Assembly: GCA_003220595.1 (NCBI GenBank)
Contig: QHSZ01000136.1
Location: 1 to 38,299 of the forward strand
Reading direction: 5' to 3'
DNA: 38,299 nt
Source of the DNA: Candidatus Rokuibacteriota bacterium
Lineage (GTDB): Bacteria; Methylomirabilota; Methylomirabilia; Rokubacteriales; CSP1-6
This document shows, one piece after another, positions 8,396-16,293 of this stretch (the stretch's first letter is position 1; each line of letters starts with the position of its first letter). Both the position numbers and the translations under genes were made by a program. The notes beneath the pieces are model-generated. The model ran no database searches. It was not told where the DNA came from and saw only the letters and a list, made by a program, of their open reading frames with translations.

Positions 8396-9445
8396 CTAGC
8401 TCCTTTTCGATTCGCGCGCCTCGGCTGGCGCGGCCGCGGCGACGAGCTCGTCCACGTTGCCCCACGCCATGACGCGCCGGCCGGCCTCGAGGTCGGCGAT
8501 CATCGAGATGAGCCGGCGGGTCAGCGGCATGGCCAGGCCGAGCGTCTCCGCCTTGGCCACCGTGGCGCCGAGCAGCGCGCCGACCTCGGTCGGGCGCTTC
8601 CGCACGGCGAGGTCGCGCCAGATGCCGGTCTTGGTCTTCGTGTGCGCGCGGTAGTGGGTGGCGACGATCGCCATGGCGCGCTCGCGCGCGGCCGGGTCGC
8701 CCCGCCCGGCGGCCCGGTAGAGCACGGGGTCGTACTCGTCGAAGGCCTCGAGCCGGACGCCGGCCGCCTCCGCCACCCCCATGTTCTCCACGACGAGCGC
8801 GACCAGCATGCGCTGGACGCGCGGTGAGCGCTCGACGACCTCGTAGACGTGCGCGTCGACGACCGCGGTGGCGATCAGCAGCGCGCCGTAGACGTGCTTG
8901 GCCCACGTGTAGCCGAGGATGTTCGTGCTCACCCGCGTCGGCGCCACCGCATCGAGGAGCTTCCGAAGACGCTCGACCCGGTCGCTCACGCCCCCGTCGA
9001 GCTCGCCGAGGACGAGGGCACCCGTGCCGCCGTGCAGGATCCTCCCCGGCGCCACCCAGTCGGCCGCCCAGTTGACCAGGCACCCGACGGTGCGACGCGC
9101 GCCCACGGCAGCGGCGATCAGCTCCTCGTTCAGGCCGTTCTGGAGCGAGACGATGGCGCCGTCGGCGGCGAGCCGCGGTGAGAGCACCGCGAGCGCGCCC
9201 GGCGTGTCCTGGGATTTGACCGCCAGCAGCACGAGCGGAAGGCCGTGACCGAGGGCCGAGGGCGTGAGCGCGCGGACCGGCACCGTGAACGGGCCGTCGC
9301 GCCGGTCGATCGTGAGTCCGCCCCCGTTCATGGCGGCGACGTGATCCTCCGCCCGGTCCACGAGGAGCACGTCGTGACCGGCCCGCGCCAGCATGGCGCC
9401 CGTCACGCCGCCGATGGCCCCGGCGCCGTACACCGTGATCGTCAT
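8396..9445 (-). CDS. Ketopantoate-reductase-like (ApbA/PanE family) dehydrogenase, divergent
   Basis: The 349-residue product begins MTITVYGAGAIGG with the NADP-binding GxGxxG motif at residues 7-12. It has the PanE-family C-terminal pattern KTGIWRDLAVRKRPTEVGALLG. The catalytic-helix segment reads WAKHVYGALLIATAV: the Lys is kept, but the position of the substrate-binding Asn four residues later (N180 in E. coli PanE) appears to be Gly. This makes true ketopantoate reduction doubtful; a related 2-oxo-acid or hydroxy-acid reaction is possible. ATG 9445 follows GAGGTGAG. It is the first gene of the ABC-transporter operon, 2 nt before the receptor, so it may act on the imported compound. Confidence 0.85.
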   Translation of the reverse strand: MTITVYGAGAIGGVTGAMLARAGHDVLLVDRAEDHVAAMNGGGLTIDRRDGPFTVPVRALTPSALGHGLPLVLLAVKSQDTPGALAVLSPRLAADGAIVSLQNGLNEELIAAAVGARRTVGCLVNWAADWVAPGRILHGGTGALVLGELDGGVSDRVERLRKLLDAVAPTRVSTNILGYTWAKHVYGALLIATAVVDAHVYEVVERSPRVQRMLVALVVENMGVAEAAGVRLEAFDEYDPVLYRAAGRGDPAARERAMAIVATHYRAHTKTKTGIWRDLAVRKRPTEVGALLGATVAKAETLGLAMPLTRRLISMIADLEAGRRVMAWGNVDELVAAAAPAEARESKRS

Positions 9446-9523
9446 CGAGCTCACCTCGCGCGCCTCGCGAAGATGCCGCGAATGATGCGGCGAAACACTG
9501 TCAACTTCAACTCCTGATTGCGC

Positions 9524-9536
9524 TATCCTCTCCCGG
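9524..9536 (+). promoter_or_regulatory. -10-like box directly before a start codon (likely leaderless)
   Basis: TATCCT at 9524-9529 is followed by 7 nt and ATG 9537, the same geometry as at the sulfurtransferase gene. There is no Shine-Dalgarno sequence. A -35 element is weak at best (GTCAAC at 9500-9505, 18 nt upstream). The divergent dehydrogenase gene starts 92 nt away. Confidence 0.4.
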
Positions 9537-10793
9537 ATGGATCGCCCCGGCGTCTCGCTGAACGGCGTCACGTACCGCTGGCCGACGCACCCCGTGGTCG
9601 TCGTCTGCATCGACGGCGGCGATCCGGCGTACTTCGAGCAGGGCGTCCGGGACGGAATCGTGCCGCACGTGGCGCGCTTCCTGAAGCAGGGGTTCGGTGC
9701 GGTCGCCGACGGAGACATGCCGAGCTTCACGTGCCCGAACAACATGTCCATCGCGACGGGCGCGCCGCCGGCCATCCACGGCATCTCGGGCAACTTCTAC
9801 CTGGACCGCGCGACGGGCGAGGCGGTGGTGATGACGGGGCCCGAGCTCCTGCGCTCGCGGACGCTCATGGCGGAGTTCTCGCGCCGTGGCGCCAGGGTCG
9901 TCTCGATCACGGCGAAGGATAAGCTCCGGAGGCAGCTCGGCAAGGACATGGACCTCACGGGCGGGAGCGTCAACTTCTCCTCCGAGTGCGCCGACCAAAC
10001 ATCGCTCGCGGAGCACGGGATCGCGGACGTCCTGGCCTTCGTCGGTCGGCCAAAGCCCGATATCTACTCGCCCGAGCTCTCGCTCTTCGTGCTGGAGGCG
10101 GGCGTGAAGCTGCTCGCCGAGCGGCGGCCGGATATCCTCTACCTCTCGCTCACCGACTACATCCAGCACAAGTACGCGCCTGGGGAGCCCGAGGCGAACC
10201 GCTACTACGCGAGCCTGGACGCCCTGTTCGGTCGGCTGGACGCGCTCGGCGCCGTCGTCGCGCTCACGGCCGACCACGGGATGAGCGACAAGTCCAACGC
10301 CGACGGCTCGCCGCGGGTGATCTGGCTCCAGGACGTGCTCGATCGCGCGCTCGGCCGAGCCACGAGCACGGTGATCTGCCCGATCACCGACCGCTTCGTC
10401 GCCCACCACGGCGCCCTCGGCGGCTTCGTCCGCGTCTACTGCTCCCGGGGCCAGGACGTGGGGGACGTCATGCGTGTCGCCGAGGGGCTCGACGGCGTCG
10501 CGGCGGTCTTCGACCGGGAGACGGCGGCGCTGACGTTCGACCTGCCGCTCGACCGCGAGGGCGACGTGGTGGTCATCGGCCGCGCCGACACGTGCCTCGG
10601 CGCGGCGGCGGCGGACCACGACCTCTCGGGGCTCCGGGGCCATCGGCTGCGCACGCACGGGGCGCTCGCGGAGGCGCGGGTGCCCTTCATCCTGAATCGC
10701 CCGCTGACCTCGGCGTACGCGAAGCGCGCGGCCACGCGCACGCTCCGGAGCCGGGAGCTGTTCGACTTCGCCATCAACGGGGTGGACGCGTAG
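9537..10793 (+). CDS. phnA: Phosphonoacetate hydrolase
   Basis: The 418-residue protein matches phosphonoacetate hydrolases of the alkaline-phosphatase superfamily, which cleave the C-P bond of phosphonoacetate to acetate and phosphate. It starts VSLNGVTYRW as family members do. I can place the metal and catalytic residues: Asp26 in VVVCIDGGDP, nucleophile Thr65 in SFTCPNNMSIATGAP, Asp207 and His211 in LTDYIQHK, and Asp246-His247 in TADHGMSDK. A late GHRLRTHG segment supplies the final His. A related nucleotide pyrophosphatase is the main alternative. It leads a rightward three-gene unit, 9 nt before the MaoC gene. No phosphonate transporter or PhnR/PhnW gene is adjacent. Confidence 0.88.
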   Translation: MDRPGVSLNGVTYRWPTHPVVVVCIDGGDPAYFEQGVRDGIVPHVARFLKQGFGAVADGDMPSFTCPNNMSIATGAPPAIHGISGNFYLDRATGEAVVMTGPELLRSRTLMAEFSRRGARVVSITAKDKLRRQLGKDMDLTGGSVNFSSECADQTSLAEHGIADVLAFVGRPKPDIYSPELSLFVLEAGVKLLAERRPDILYLSLTDYIQHKYAPGEPEANRYYASLDALFGRLDALGAVVALTADHGMSDKSNADGSPRVIWLQDVLDRALGRATSTVICPITDRFVAHHGALGGFVRVYCSRGQDVGDVMRVAEGLDGVAAVFDRETAALTFDLPLDREGDVVVIGRADTCLGAAAADHDLSGLRGHRLRTHGALAEARVPFILNRPLTSAYAKRAATRTLRSRELFDFAINGVDA

Positions 10794-10802
10794 GGCGGAC
10801 GC

Positions 10803-11261
10803 ATGCTCAAGGTGGAGACGCCGAAGGACCTGCTGGCGCTGGTGGGGAAGACGCTCGGCCCCTCCTCGTGGATCACGGTGGACCAGCCGATGATCGACAC
10901 GTTCGCCGACGCGACGGGCGACCATCAGTGGATCCACGTGGACGTCGAGCGCGCGAAACGTGAGATGCCCGGCGGCAAGACGATCGCCCACGGCTACCTG
11001 ACGCTCTCGCTCGTGCCGCGCCTGGCGGCGACGCTCCTGCAGGTGACGAAACGGAGCCGCGGGTTGAACTACGGCTCCAACAAGGTGCGCTTCACCAATG
11101 CCGTGCCCGCGGGCGCGCGCGTCCGTTTGCGCCAGCGCATCGTGAACGCCGAAGAGGTCGCTGGCAACGGGGTGCGCCTGACCTCGGAGATGACCGTGGA
11201 GATCGACGGCCAGGAGCGCCCGGCGCTCGTCGCCGAGATCCTGAGCATCTCGTACGCCTGA
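10803..11261 (+). CDS. MaoC-family (R)-enoyl-CoA hydratase-like protein
   Basis: The 152-residue protein is a single hotdog-fold MaoC/NodN-type domain. The active-site pair is in FADATGDHQWIHVD, with Asp40 and His45, followed by the conserved IAHGYLTLSLVP segment. Such enzymes hydrate trans-2-enoyl-CoA to (R)-3-hydroxyacyl-CoA in the cytoplasm, usually as dimers. ATG 10803 lies 9 nt after the phosphonoacetate hydrolase stop, and the cupin gene follows after 6 nt. Its metabolic link to phosphonoacetate is unclear. Confidence 0.9.
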   Translation: MLKVETPKDLLALVGKTLGPSSWITVDQPMIDTFADATGDHQWIHVDVERAKREMPGGKTIAHGYLTLSLVPRLAATLLQVTKRSRGLNYGSNKVRFTNAVPAGARVRLRQRIVNAEEVAGNGVRLTSEMTVEIDGQERPALVAEILSISYA

Positions 11262-11267
11262 CGGGCC

Positions 11268-11765
11268 ATGGGGCTCCACGTGGACGAGCTCCTGAAGCGG
11301 CAGGTGGCGCGGTTCGTGGACCGCACGCCGGACTGGGACGCCTTCGCGGACGCGCGCGTGGAGGGCTTTCGGCGCGCGCAGCATCGGTTCATCGGCTCGG
11401 GCGCGTCCGGCAAGGCGGACGCCGCGGCGATTCCGGCGGAGCACTTCACGCTGAGCGTCATGTTCGTCCCCCCGGGCCAGGGCAACGCGGCGCACACGCA
11501 CGAGGTCGAGGAGGTCTTCTTCGTCCTGCAGGGCAAGGTGCTCGTGTTCTTCCAGGACGCGGCGGGCCAACGGGCGGACGCCGTCCTCGGCCCATGGGAC
11601 TGCGTGTCGTGTCCGGCGAACGTGATCCACGGCTTCCAGAACGTCGGCCTCGAGCCCGCCTACCTCCAAGTGATGCTCGGGCGGGCCAAGCCCGAGCTCA
11701 TGACCTACACCGACCAGGAGCTGCAAGCGCGGCGCGACGAGCATCTCCGCACGACGTCCGCGTGA
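11268..11765 (+). CDS. Cupin-domain protein
   Basis: This 165-residue protein carries a complete cupin motif 1 with His76, His78 and Glu82 in AAHTHEVEEVFFVLQG, and motif 2 with His121 in NVIHGFQN. A metal-dependent small-molecule enzyme or binding protein is expected. The first 60 residues form an extra N-terminal helical region (LLKRQVARFVDRTPDWDAF) of unknown role. It ends a rightward unit, 47 nt before a strong stem-loop. The reaction cannot be assigned from sequence; dioxygenase, isomerase or sensor roles are all possible. Confidence 0.85.
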   Translation: MGLHVDELLKRQVARFVDRTPDWDAFADARVEGFRRAQHRFIGSGASGKADAAAIPAEHFTLSVMFVPPGQGNAAHTHEVEEVFFVLQGKVLVFFQDAAGQRADAVLGPWDCVSCPANVIHGFQNVGLEPAYLQVMLGRAKPELMTYTDQELQARRDEHLRTTSA

Positions 11766-11812
11766 GCGTGGTCGTTTCGTAGCTTCGAGCTGCGCCACGG
11801 GCGCTGACGCAC

Positions 11813-11843
11813 CACGAGCGCCGAGGGGGACCCGGCGCTCGTG
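11813..11843. terminator. 11-bp stem-loop between convergent genes
   Basis: CACGAGCGCCG (11813-11823) and CGGCGCTCGTG (11833-11843) are perfect inverted repeats around a 9-nt loop. The hairpin sits between the convergent cupin gene and the small secreted-protein gene and could end transcription from both sides. There is no T-tract, so intrinsic termination strength is uncertain. Confidence 0.55.
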
Positions 11844-11877
11844 ATGTGTTACGCGAGGACTGCTCGATCAGGCGGGA

Positions 11878-12153
11878 CTACTGGATCGACTTCTCGTACT
11901 TGCGCTTGTCTCGAACCTGCTTGCCCTTGCCCGTCTTGTCGTGCTCAGCGTCGGCCTTCGTGTCGTCCGACGTCTTGGGCTCCTCCATGGTCTTTGGAGC
12001 GTCCCAAGGCTTCTGCGCATCTCCGGACTTCGGGTCGTCCGCTTGGGGCTGAGTCATCGGCGGGTGCGCCTTGGACTGGGCCCAGGCGGCCGGCGCGACG
12101 ACCGCGCTCGTCGCGAACAGGAGCGCGAAGACGGTGCTGAGAAGTCGCGTCAT
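11878..12153 (-). CDS. Small secreted, highly charged protein of unknown function
   Basis: The 91-residue product starts MTRLLSTVFALLFATSAVVA and has a Sec signal peptide with a likely AWA cleavage site near residue 25. The mature 66 residues are rich in Lys, Asp, Glu and Pro with no hydrophobic core (for example KTMEEPKTSDDTKADAEHDK), so they are probably disordered. ATG 12153 is fixed by a strong AAAGGAGG Shine-Dalgarno sequence 6 nt upstream. A 7-bp hairpin lies just before that site. I recognise no family; exported disordered proteins of this kind are sometimes stress-related, but nothing here shows that. Confidence 0.7.
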   Translation of the reverse strand: MTRLLSTVFALLFATSAVVAPAAWAQSKAHPPMTQPQADDPKSGDAQKPWDAPKTMEEPKTSDDTKADAEHDKTGKGKQVRDKRKYEKSIQ

Positions 12154-12168
12154 GGTTTTTCCTCCTTT

Positions 12169-12192
12169 GTGTGCCGGCACCCCGTGTGCCGG
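12169..12192. repeat. 9-bp direct repeat forming a 7-bp hairpin in a leader
   Basis: GTGTGCCGG occurs at 12169-12177 and 12184-12192, separated by CACCCC. The same bases form a stem CCGGCAC/GTGCCGG (12174-12180 with 12186-12192). It lies just upstream of the Shine-Dalgarno sequence of the small secreted-protein gene (minus strand), so it could be an operator or a translational leader structure. Confidence 0.5.
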
Positions 12193-12292
12193 TGGCGGGA
12201 CGTACGCCCCCGCCTACGAGGGTAGACGCACCTGCCACGGCGATGTATTCGCGCGATTTCGTCGTCACGCTCAGGCGATTCCCTGACGCGCC

Positions 12293-14164
12293 TCAGGCGC
12301 TCGTGGGAACGCTGAGTGTCCGCCCGGCCTCGCGCCGCGCGCCGCGCCAGTCCCACACGGCGTAGAGCACGAGCACGACGCTCGTCGCCACGGAGACGGC
12401 GAGGTGCGAGCTGATCGCCGCGAGCGCGACGGCGACGAGGAAGAGGCGCTGCGGCCAGCCGAGCGGGCGGAACATGTAGCCCGCCGCCGCCGCAGAGAGC
12501 GCCGTGATGCCGATGACCGCGGAGACGAAGAGGATCGCGATGTCCGTGACGGGCCCCCGCCAGAGGAGCGCCGGCTGGTAGACGAACAGGAACGGCGCCA
12601 GGAAGCCGCTGAGCGCGATGCGCGAGGCCTGCCAGCCGGTGCGCATCGGATCGGCGCCCGCCATCTGCGCGCCGGCGAACGCGGTCACGGCGACGGGCGG
12701 CGTCACGTCGGCGAGCACGGCGTAGTAGAAGACGAACAGGTGCGCCGCGAGGACGTCCACGCCGAGCTTCTGCATCGCGGCGCTGCCGACGGTCACCGCC
12801 AGGATGTAGGCGGGCGTCGTCGGGATGCCGGTGCCGAGCACGGACACGACCAGGAAGATCAGGAAGAGCGCGACGAGCAGGTGACCGCCCGAGAGGTTGA
12901 TGACGGCGCTCGAGAACGCGAGCGCGACGCCCGTGCGGCTCATCGCGGCGACGATCAGGCCCGACGCCGCCAGCACCGTGGCGACGATCACGCCCGAGCG
13001 CATCGCCTCGCCCAGCGTGTCAAAGATCCGCCGCGGCGTCATCGGCTGCGAGCCCGCGAACCACGAGACGACGATCGCGCTCCCGAGGCTGTAGAGCGCG
13101 GCCTTCGACGGCGAGTAGCCCGCCTCGAGGAAGTAGACGACGATGGCGAACGGCGCGAAGAGGAGCGAGCGCCGCGCCAGCGAGACGAGCGGCGGCATGT
13201 CCGCGGTCATCGTGCCGATGTTCTGCTTCAGCGCCTCCCAGTGGACCGTCGCCATGATCCCGACGTAGTAGAGGATCGCGGGGAGGGCGGCCGCCACGAC
13301 GATCTGCGAGTACGGCACGCCGGTCAGCTCCGCCATGATGAACGCGCCCGCGCCCATGATGGGCGGCATGAGCGGCCCGCCGCACGAGGCGCACGCCTCG
13401 ATCGCTCCCGCGATCTCGGGCTTGTAGCCGATCTTCTTCATGAGCGGGATCGTGAAGCTGCCGGTGGCGTAGCAGTCGGCGACCGACGAGCCGCTGATCG
13501 TGCCGTAGAGGCCGGACGAGAGGACCGCCACCTTCGCGGGGCCGCCGCGGAAGCGCCCGGCGAGGGCGACCGAGATGTCCATGAAGAACTGTCCGACGCC
13601 GGAATGGAGCATGACCGAGGCGAAGAGGATGAAGATCATCAGGATGTTCGACGAGATGCCGGTGAGCGTGCCGAGCACGCCCTCGTCGGCGTAGAGGTAG
13701 AACATCTCGATGAGCCGGGGGTAGCTGTAGGCGCGCGGGGAGCGGAGAAAGCCGGGCAGCCAGGGCGCCAGGACGAGGAACGCCATGAACGCGAGCGTGG
13801 TGACGAAGAACCAGAAGCCGACGGCGCGGCGCGCGCCCTCGAGCACCGCGATGACGAGCACCGTGCCGACGAGCACCTGCGCGTGCGAGACCGGGTGCAC
13901 GCCCTCCCAGCGCTCCGTGAGCTCGTGCACGTTCCAGAGGACGTAGAGACAGGGGAGGAGCGAGCCGACGACCCAGGCCCAGTCCCACCGGCTGACGCGG
14001 TCGCCGGGGGACCGCGCGCTGGCTGGGAAGAGGAGGAAGGCGAGGGGAAGCAGGAAGAGGAGGTGGGTCGCGCGCATCTGGCGCGGCTCCCACACGCCGG
14101 CGTACGCCGTCCACACGTGGAACAGGGCGGCGGCGGCCGCCCAGCCGCCGACCGCCCAGCCCAC
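12293..14164 (-). CDS. Fused TRAP transporter permease (4TM/12TM, TAXI type)
   Basis: The 623-residue integral membrane protein joins a small DctQ-like 4-TM part (about residues 1-140) to a large DctM-like permease. Visible family segments are SSGLYGTISGSSVADCYATGSF, GAIEACASCGGPLMPPIMGAGAF, and GTGIPTTPAYILAVTVGSAAMQKLGV. With the TAXI receptor encoded just upstream it forms a Na+- or H+-driven solute importer. The start is GTG 14164, 17 nt after the receptor stop; an earlier non-canonical start would only add a few residues. It is the last gene of a four-gene minus-strand unit. Confidence 0.93.
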   Translation of the reverse strand: MGWAVGGWAAAAALFHVWTAYAGVWEPRQMRATHLLFLLPLAFLLFPASARSPGDRVSRWDWAWVVGSLLPCLYVLWNVHELTERWEGVHPVSHAQVLVGTVLVIAVLEGARRAVGFWFFVTTLAFMAFLVLAPWLPGFLRSPRAYSYPRLIEMFYLYADEGVLGTLTGISSNILMIFILFASVMLHSGVGQFFMDISVALAGRFRGGPAKVAVLSSGLYGTISGSSVADCYATGSFTIPLMKKIGYKPEIAGAIEACASCGGPLMPPIMGAGAFIMAELTGVPYSQIVVAAALPAILYYVGIMATVHWEALKQNIGTMTADMPPLVSLARRSLLFAPFAIVVYFLEAGYSPSKAALYSLGSAIVVSWFAGSQPMTPRRIFDTLGEAMRSGVIVATVLAASGLIVAAMSRTGVALAFSSAVINLSGGHLLVALFLIFLVVSVLGTGIPTTPAYILAVTVGSAAMQKLGVDVLAAHLFVFYYAVLADVTPPVAVTAFAGAQMAGADPMRTGWQASRIALSGFLAPFLFVYQPALLWRGPVTDIAILFVSAVIGITALSAAAAGYMFRPLGWPQRLFLVAVALAAISSHLAVSVATSVVLVLYAVWDWRGARREAGRTLSVPTSA

Positions 14165-14181
14165 GGGTCCGGCGAGCCGTC

Positions 14182-15159
14182 TCAGTTGAGGAGCCTCGCG
14201 TCCCGGTACGCCTTGGCGGCGCCCGGGTGGAGCGGCACGTTGGCGAGCTTCACCGCGTCCTTCGGGTCGAAGGCCTTGAACGCCGGGTGCACCCGACGGA
14301 CGTCGTCGAGGTTCTTCAAGAGGATCGTGGTGAATGCGTACACGTCCTCCTCAGACACCTTCGCGTTGGCGACGATCGTGTTGGCCATCGTGATCGTCGG
14401 AATATCCACGTCGTTGTTGACGACGTCCTTGTAGCTGCCCTTCGGGATCACGCCGCGGGACAGGCCCTGCCCCTCCATGAACGCGATGAGGTCGTCGTCC
14501 ATGGGCAGGATCCGCATCTTGCGCCCGAGCGAGGCCTCCTGGATGGCGGCGCCGGGCACGGCCAGGTTGGCGAAGAAGATGTCCATATTGCGGTCGCGGT
14601 ACTGTGTGGTGAGGTCGCTGTAGGAGACGAGGATGACCTTGCCGCCGCGGCTCCGGACGTCGTTGTAGGTCGTCTTGTAGAACTCGAAGACCTTGCGCAT
14701 CACCCACTCGTCCGAGCCGCCGGGCGGCGTCGTGCCGATCGTGATCGGCCCCTTCTTCTGGAAGATCTCGCGGATCGACGTGTAGGGATAGTCCGCGGGC
14801 ACGCCCCACTGGATGTGCACGAAGCCGAGCCCGTTCATGACCAGGCGCAGGTCGGCGTGCTTCTCCTTGAACGGGTCCGACCCGTTGTACGAGGCCGCGA
14901 TGAACGGCGGGAGCCCCCAGGCGATCTCGGTCTCGCCCTGCTGGAGCTTGCTCATGTTCTGGATGCCGGCGCCCGGCACGACCTTGATGTTGAAGCTCGG
15001 GTCCTTCGACTTGATCAACTCGACGAAGCCACCGGCCTGCGCGTACCAACCGCCGCCGACCTGGCCGGCCGTCCACGTGAGGTTCTTCTGCTGCGCCCAC
15101 ACGGCCGCGGAGCCGAGCGCGAGCACGAGGGTCACGATCGCCACCGTGAGACGTCGCAT
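14182..15159 (-). CDS. TAXI-family TRAP transporter solute receptor
   Basis: The 325-residue exported receptor has a signal peptide (MRRLTVAIVTLVLALGSAAV, cleavage after WA) and the TAXI-family opening WTAGQVGGGWYAQAGGFVEL, where the ligand-binding Gly-rich loop lies. VVPGAGIQNMSKLQQGETEIAWGL follows. ATG 15159 is preceded by a strong GAGGAGGAGG Shine-Dalgarno sequence. TAXI receptors often bind glutamate- or other carboxylate-like ligands; the ligand here is unknown. Its neighbour, a muconate-cycloisomerase-like enzyme 20 nt upstream, suggests an organic acid, which is inference. Confidence 0.93.
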   Translation of the reverse strand: MRRLTVAIVTLVLALGSAAVWAQQKNLTWTAGQVGGGWYAQAGGFVELIKSKDPSFNIKVVPGAGIQNMSKLQQGETEIAWGLPPFIAASYNGSDPFKEKHADLRLVMNGLGFVHIQWGVPADYPYTSIREIFQKKGPITIGTTPPGGSDEWVMRKVFEFYKTTYNDVRSRGGKVILVSYSDLTTQYRDRNMDIFFANLAVPGAAIQEASLGRKMRILPMDDDLIAFMEGQGLSRGVIPKGSYKDVVNNDVDIPTITMANTIVANAKVSEEDVYAFTTILLKNLDDVRRVHPAFKAFDPKDAVKLANVPLHPGAAKAYRDARLLN

Positions 15160-15179
15160 ACGTCCTCCTCCTCGAGGGG

Positions 15180-16289
15180 TCAGTGTCGGGCCCACTCCTT
15201 CAACCGTCGCTCGTCGACCTCGACGCCGAGGCCCGGGCCGTCGAGGGCGAGAATGGCGCCGTCGGCGTACTGGACCGGCCGGCGCACGACGTCGCCGGCG
15301 AGGAGCAGCGGCCCGAAGAGCTCGCAGCCCCAGGTGACGGGCGTCGCCGCGAGCGCGACGTGCAGGTACGCGGCGGTGCCGAGCGACGTCTCGATCATGC
15401 AGCCGACGTAGCAGCCGAGGCCGGCAGCCTCGGCGATGCGCGCGATCGCCATCGTGCCGAGGATGCCCGCCGACTTGGTGAGCTTGAGCGCGAGGATGCT
15501 GACGCCGCCGAGGCGCGCGATGGCCATGGCGTCGTGGGGCGAGCAGCAGGACTCGTCGGCCATGATCGGCACCGACACGCTGCGCGCGATCTCGGCCATG
15601 CCGCCCAGGTCCCACTTCGGCACCGGCTGCTCGACGAAGTCGAGGCGATAGGGCTCGAGCGCGCGGATCGCCCGCAGCGCGGTCGGCCGGTCCCAGCCCT
15701 GGTTCGCGTCCGCGCGCAGCGCGACATCCGGGCCCACGGCCTCGCGGATCCGGCGCACGCGCTCCGCGTCCTGGGCGACGGGGTGAGCCGCGGTCTTGAT
15801 CTTGAAGATCCGGTGGCCGAGCGCGACCTTCGCGTGCGCCTCCGCGAGCTCCGCGTCGGGGTCCGCGACGGCGAGCGACCAGGAGAGCGGCACGCGGTCG
15901 CGCACCTTGCCCCCGAGGAGCCGGTGGACGGGGACCCCGATCGCCTTGCCGTTCAGGTCCCACAGCGCCATCTCCACCGCCGCGCGCGCGAAGGGGTTGC
16001 CCTGGACCCGGCGCGCCATCTCCAGGCGGAGCGGCTCGACCTCGGAGGCGTCGCGGCCGACGAGCCACGGCGCCACGTAGCGCTCGATCGTCGCGGCCAC
16101 CGACTCGGCCGACTCCTCGCTCCACGTGGGTCCGCCGAGGCACGCGGCCTCGCCCCAGCCCGTCACACCGTCGGTCGTCTCCACGCGCACGAAGGCGAAG
16201 TTCACGGCGTGGAGCGTCGTGAAGGACATCGTGTGCGGGCGCGTCACCGGGATGTCGGCGAGCGTCACGCGGACGTCGGCGATCTTCAT
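15180..16289 (-). CDS. Enolase-superfamily enzyme, muconate cycloisomerase / dipeptide epimerase subgroup
   Basis: The 369-residue protein carries every catalytic element of the MLE subgroup: Lys163 and Lys165 in FKIKTA, metal ligands Asp194 (RADANQGW), Glu220 (DFVEQPVP) and Asp245 (MADES), and the opposite-face base Lys269 in LKLTKSAG. Spacing from Asp245 to Lys269 equals that of D249-K273 in Pseudomonas muconate cycloisomerase. The reaction starts with proton abstraction alpha to a carboxylate. Candidates are cis,cis-muconate cycloisomerase, N-succinylamino-acid racemase or dipeptide epimerase, which sequence alone does not separate. ATG 16289 lies 4 nt after the FAD oxidoreductase stop, so they are one operon. 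Confidence 0.88.
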   Translation of the reverse strand: MKIADVRVTLADIPVTRPHTMSFTTLHAVNFAFVRVETTDGVTGWGEAACLGGPTWSEESAESVAATIERYVAPWLVGRDASEVEPLRLEMARRVQGNPFARAAVEMALWDLNGKAIGVPVHRLLGGKVRDRVPLSWSLAVADPDAELAEAHAKVALGHRIFKIKTAAHPVAQDAERVRRIREAVGPDVALRADANQGWDRPTALRAIRALEPYRLDFVEQPVPKWDLGGMAEIARSVSVPIMADESCCSPHDAMAIARLGGVSILALKLTKSAGILGTMAIARIAEAAGLGCYVGCMIETSLGTAAYLHVALAATPVTWGCELFGPLLLAGDVVRRPVQYADGAILALDGPGLGVEVDERRLKEWARH

Positions 16290-16293
16290 CCGG

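Noticed and set aside
12404-14434. Long antisense frame opposite the TRAP permease gene
   Set aside because: It is very Arg/Glu/Asp/His/Ala-rich with no known motif and mirrors a well-supported gene on the other strand; such frames arise from GC-rich codon bias.
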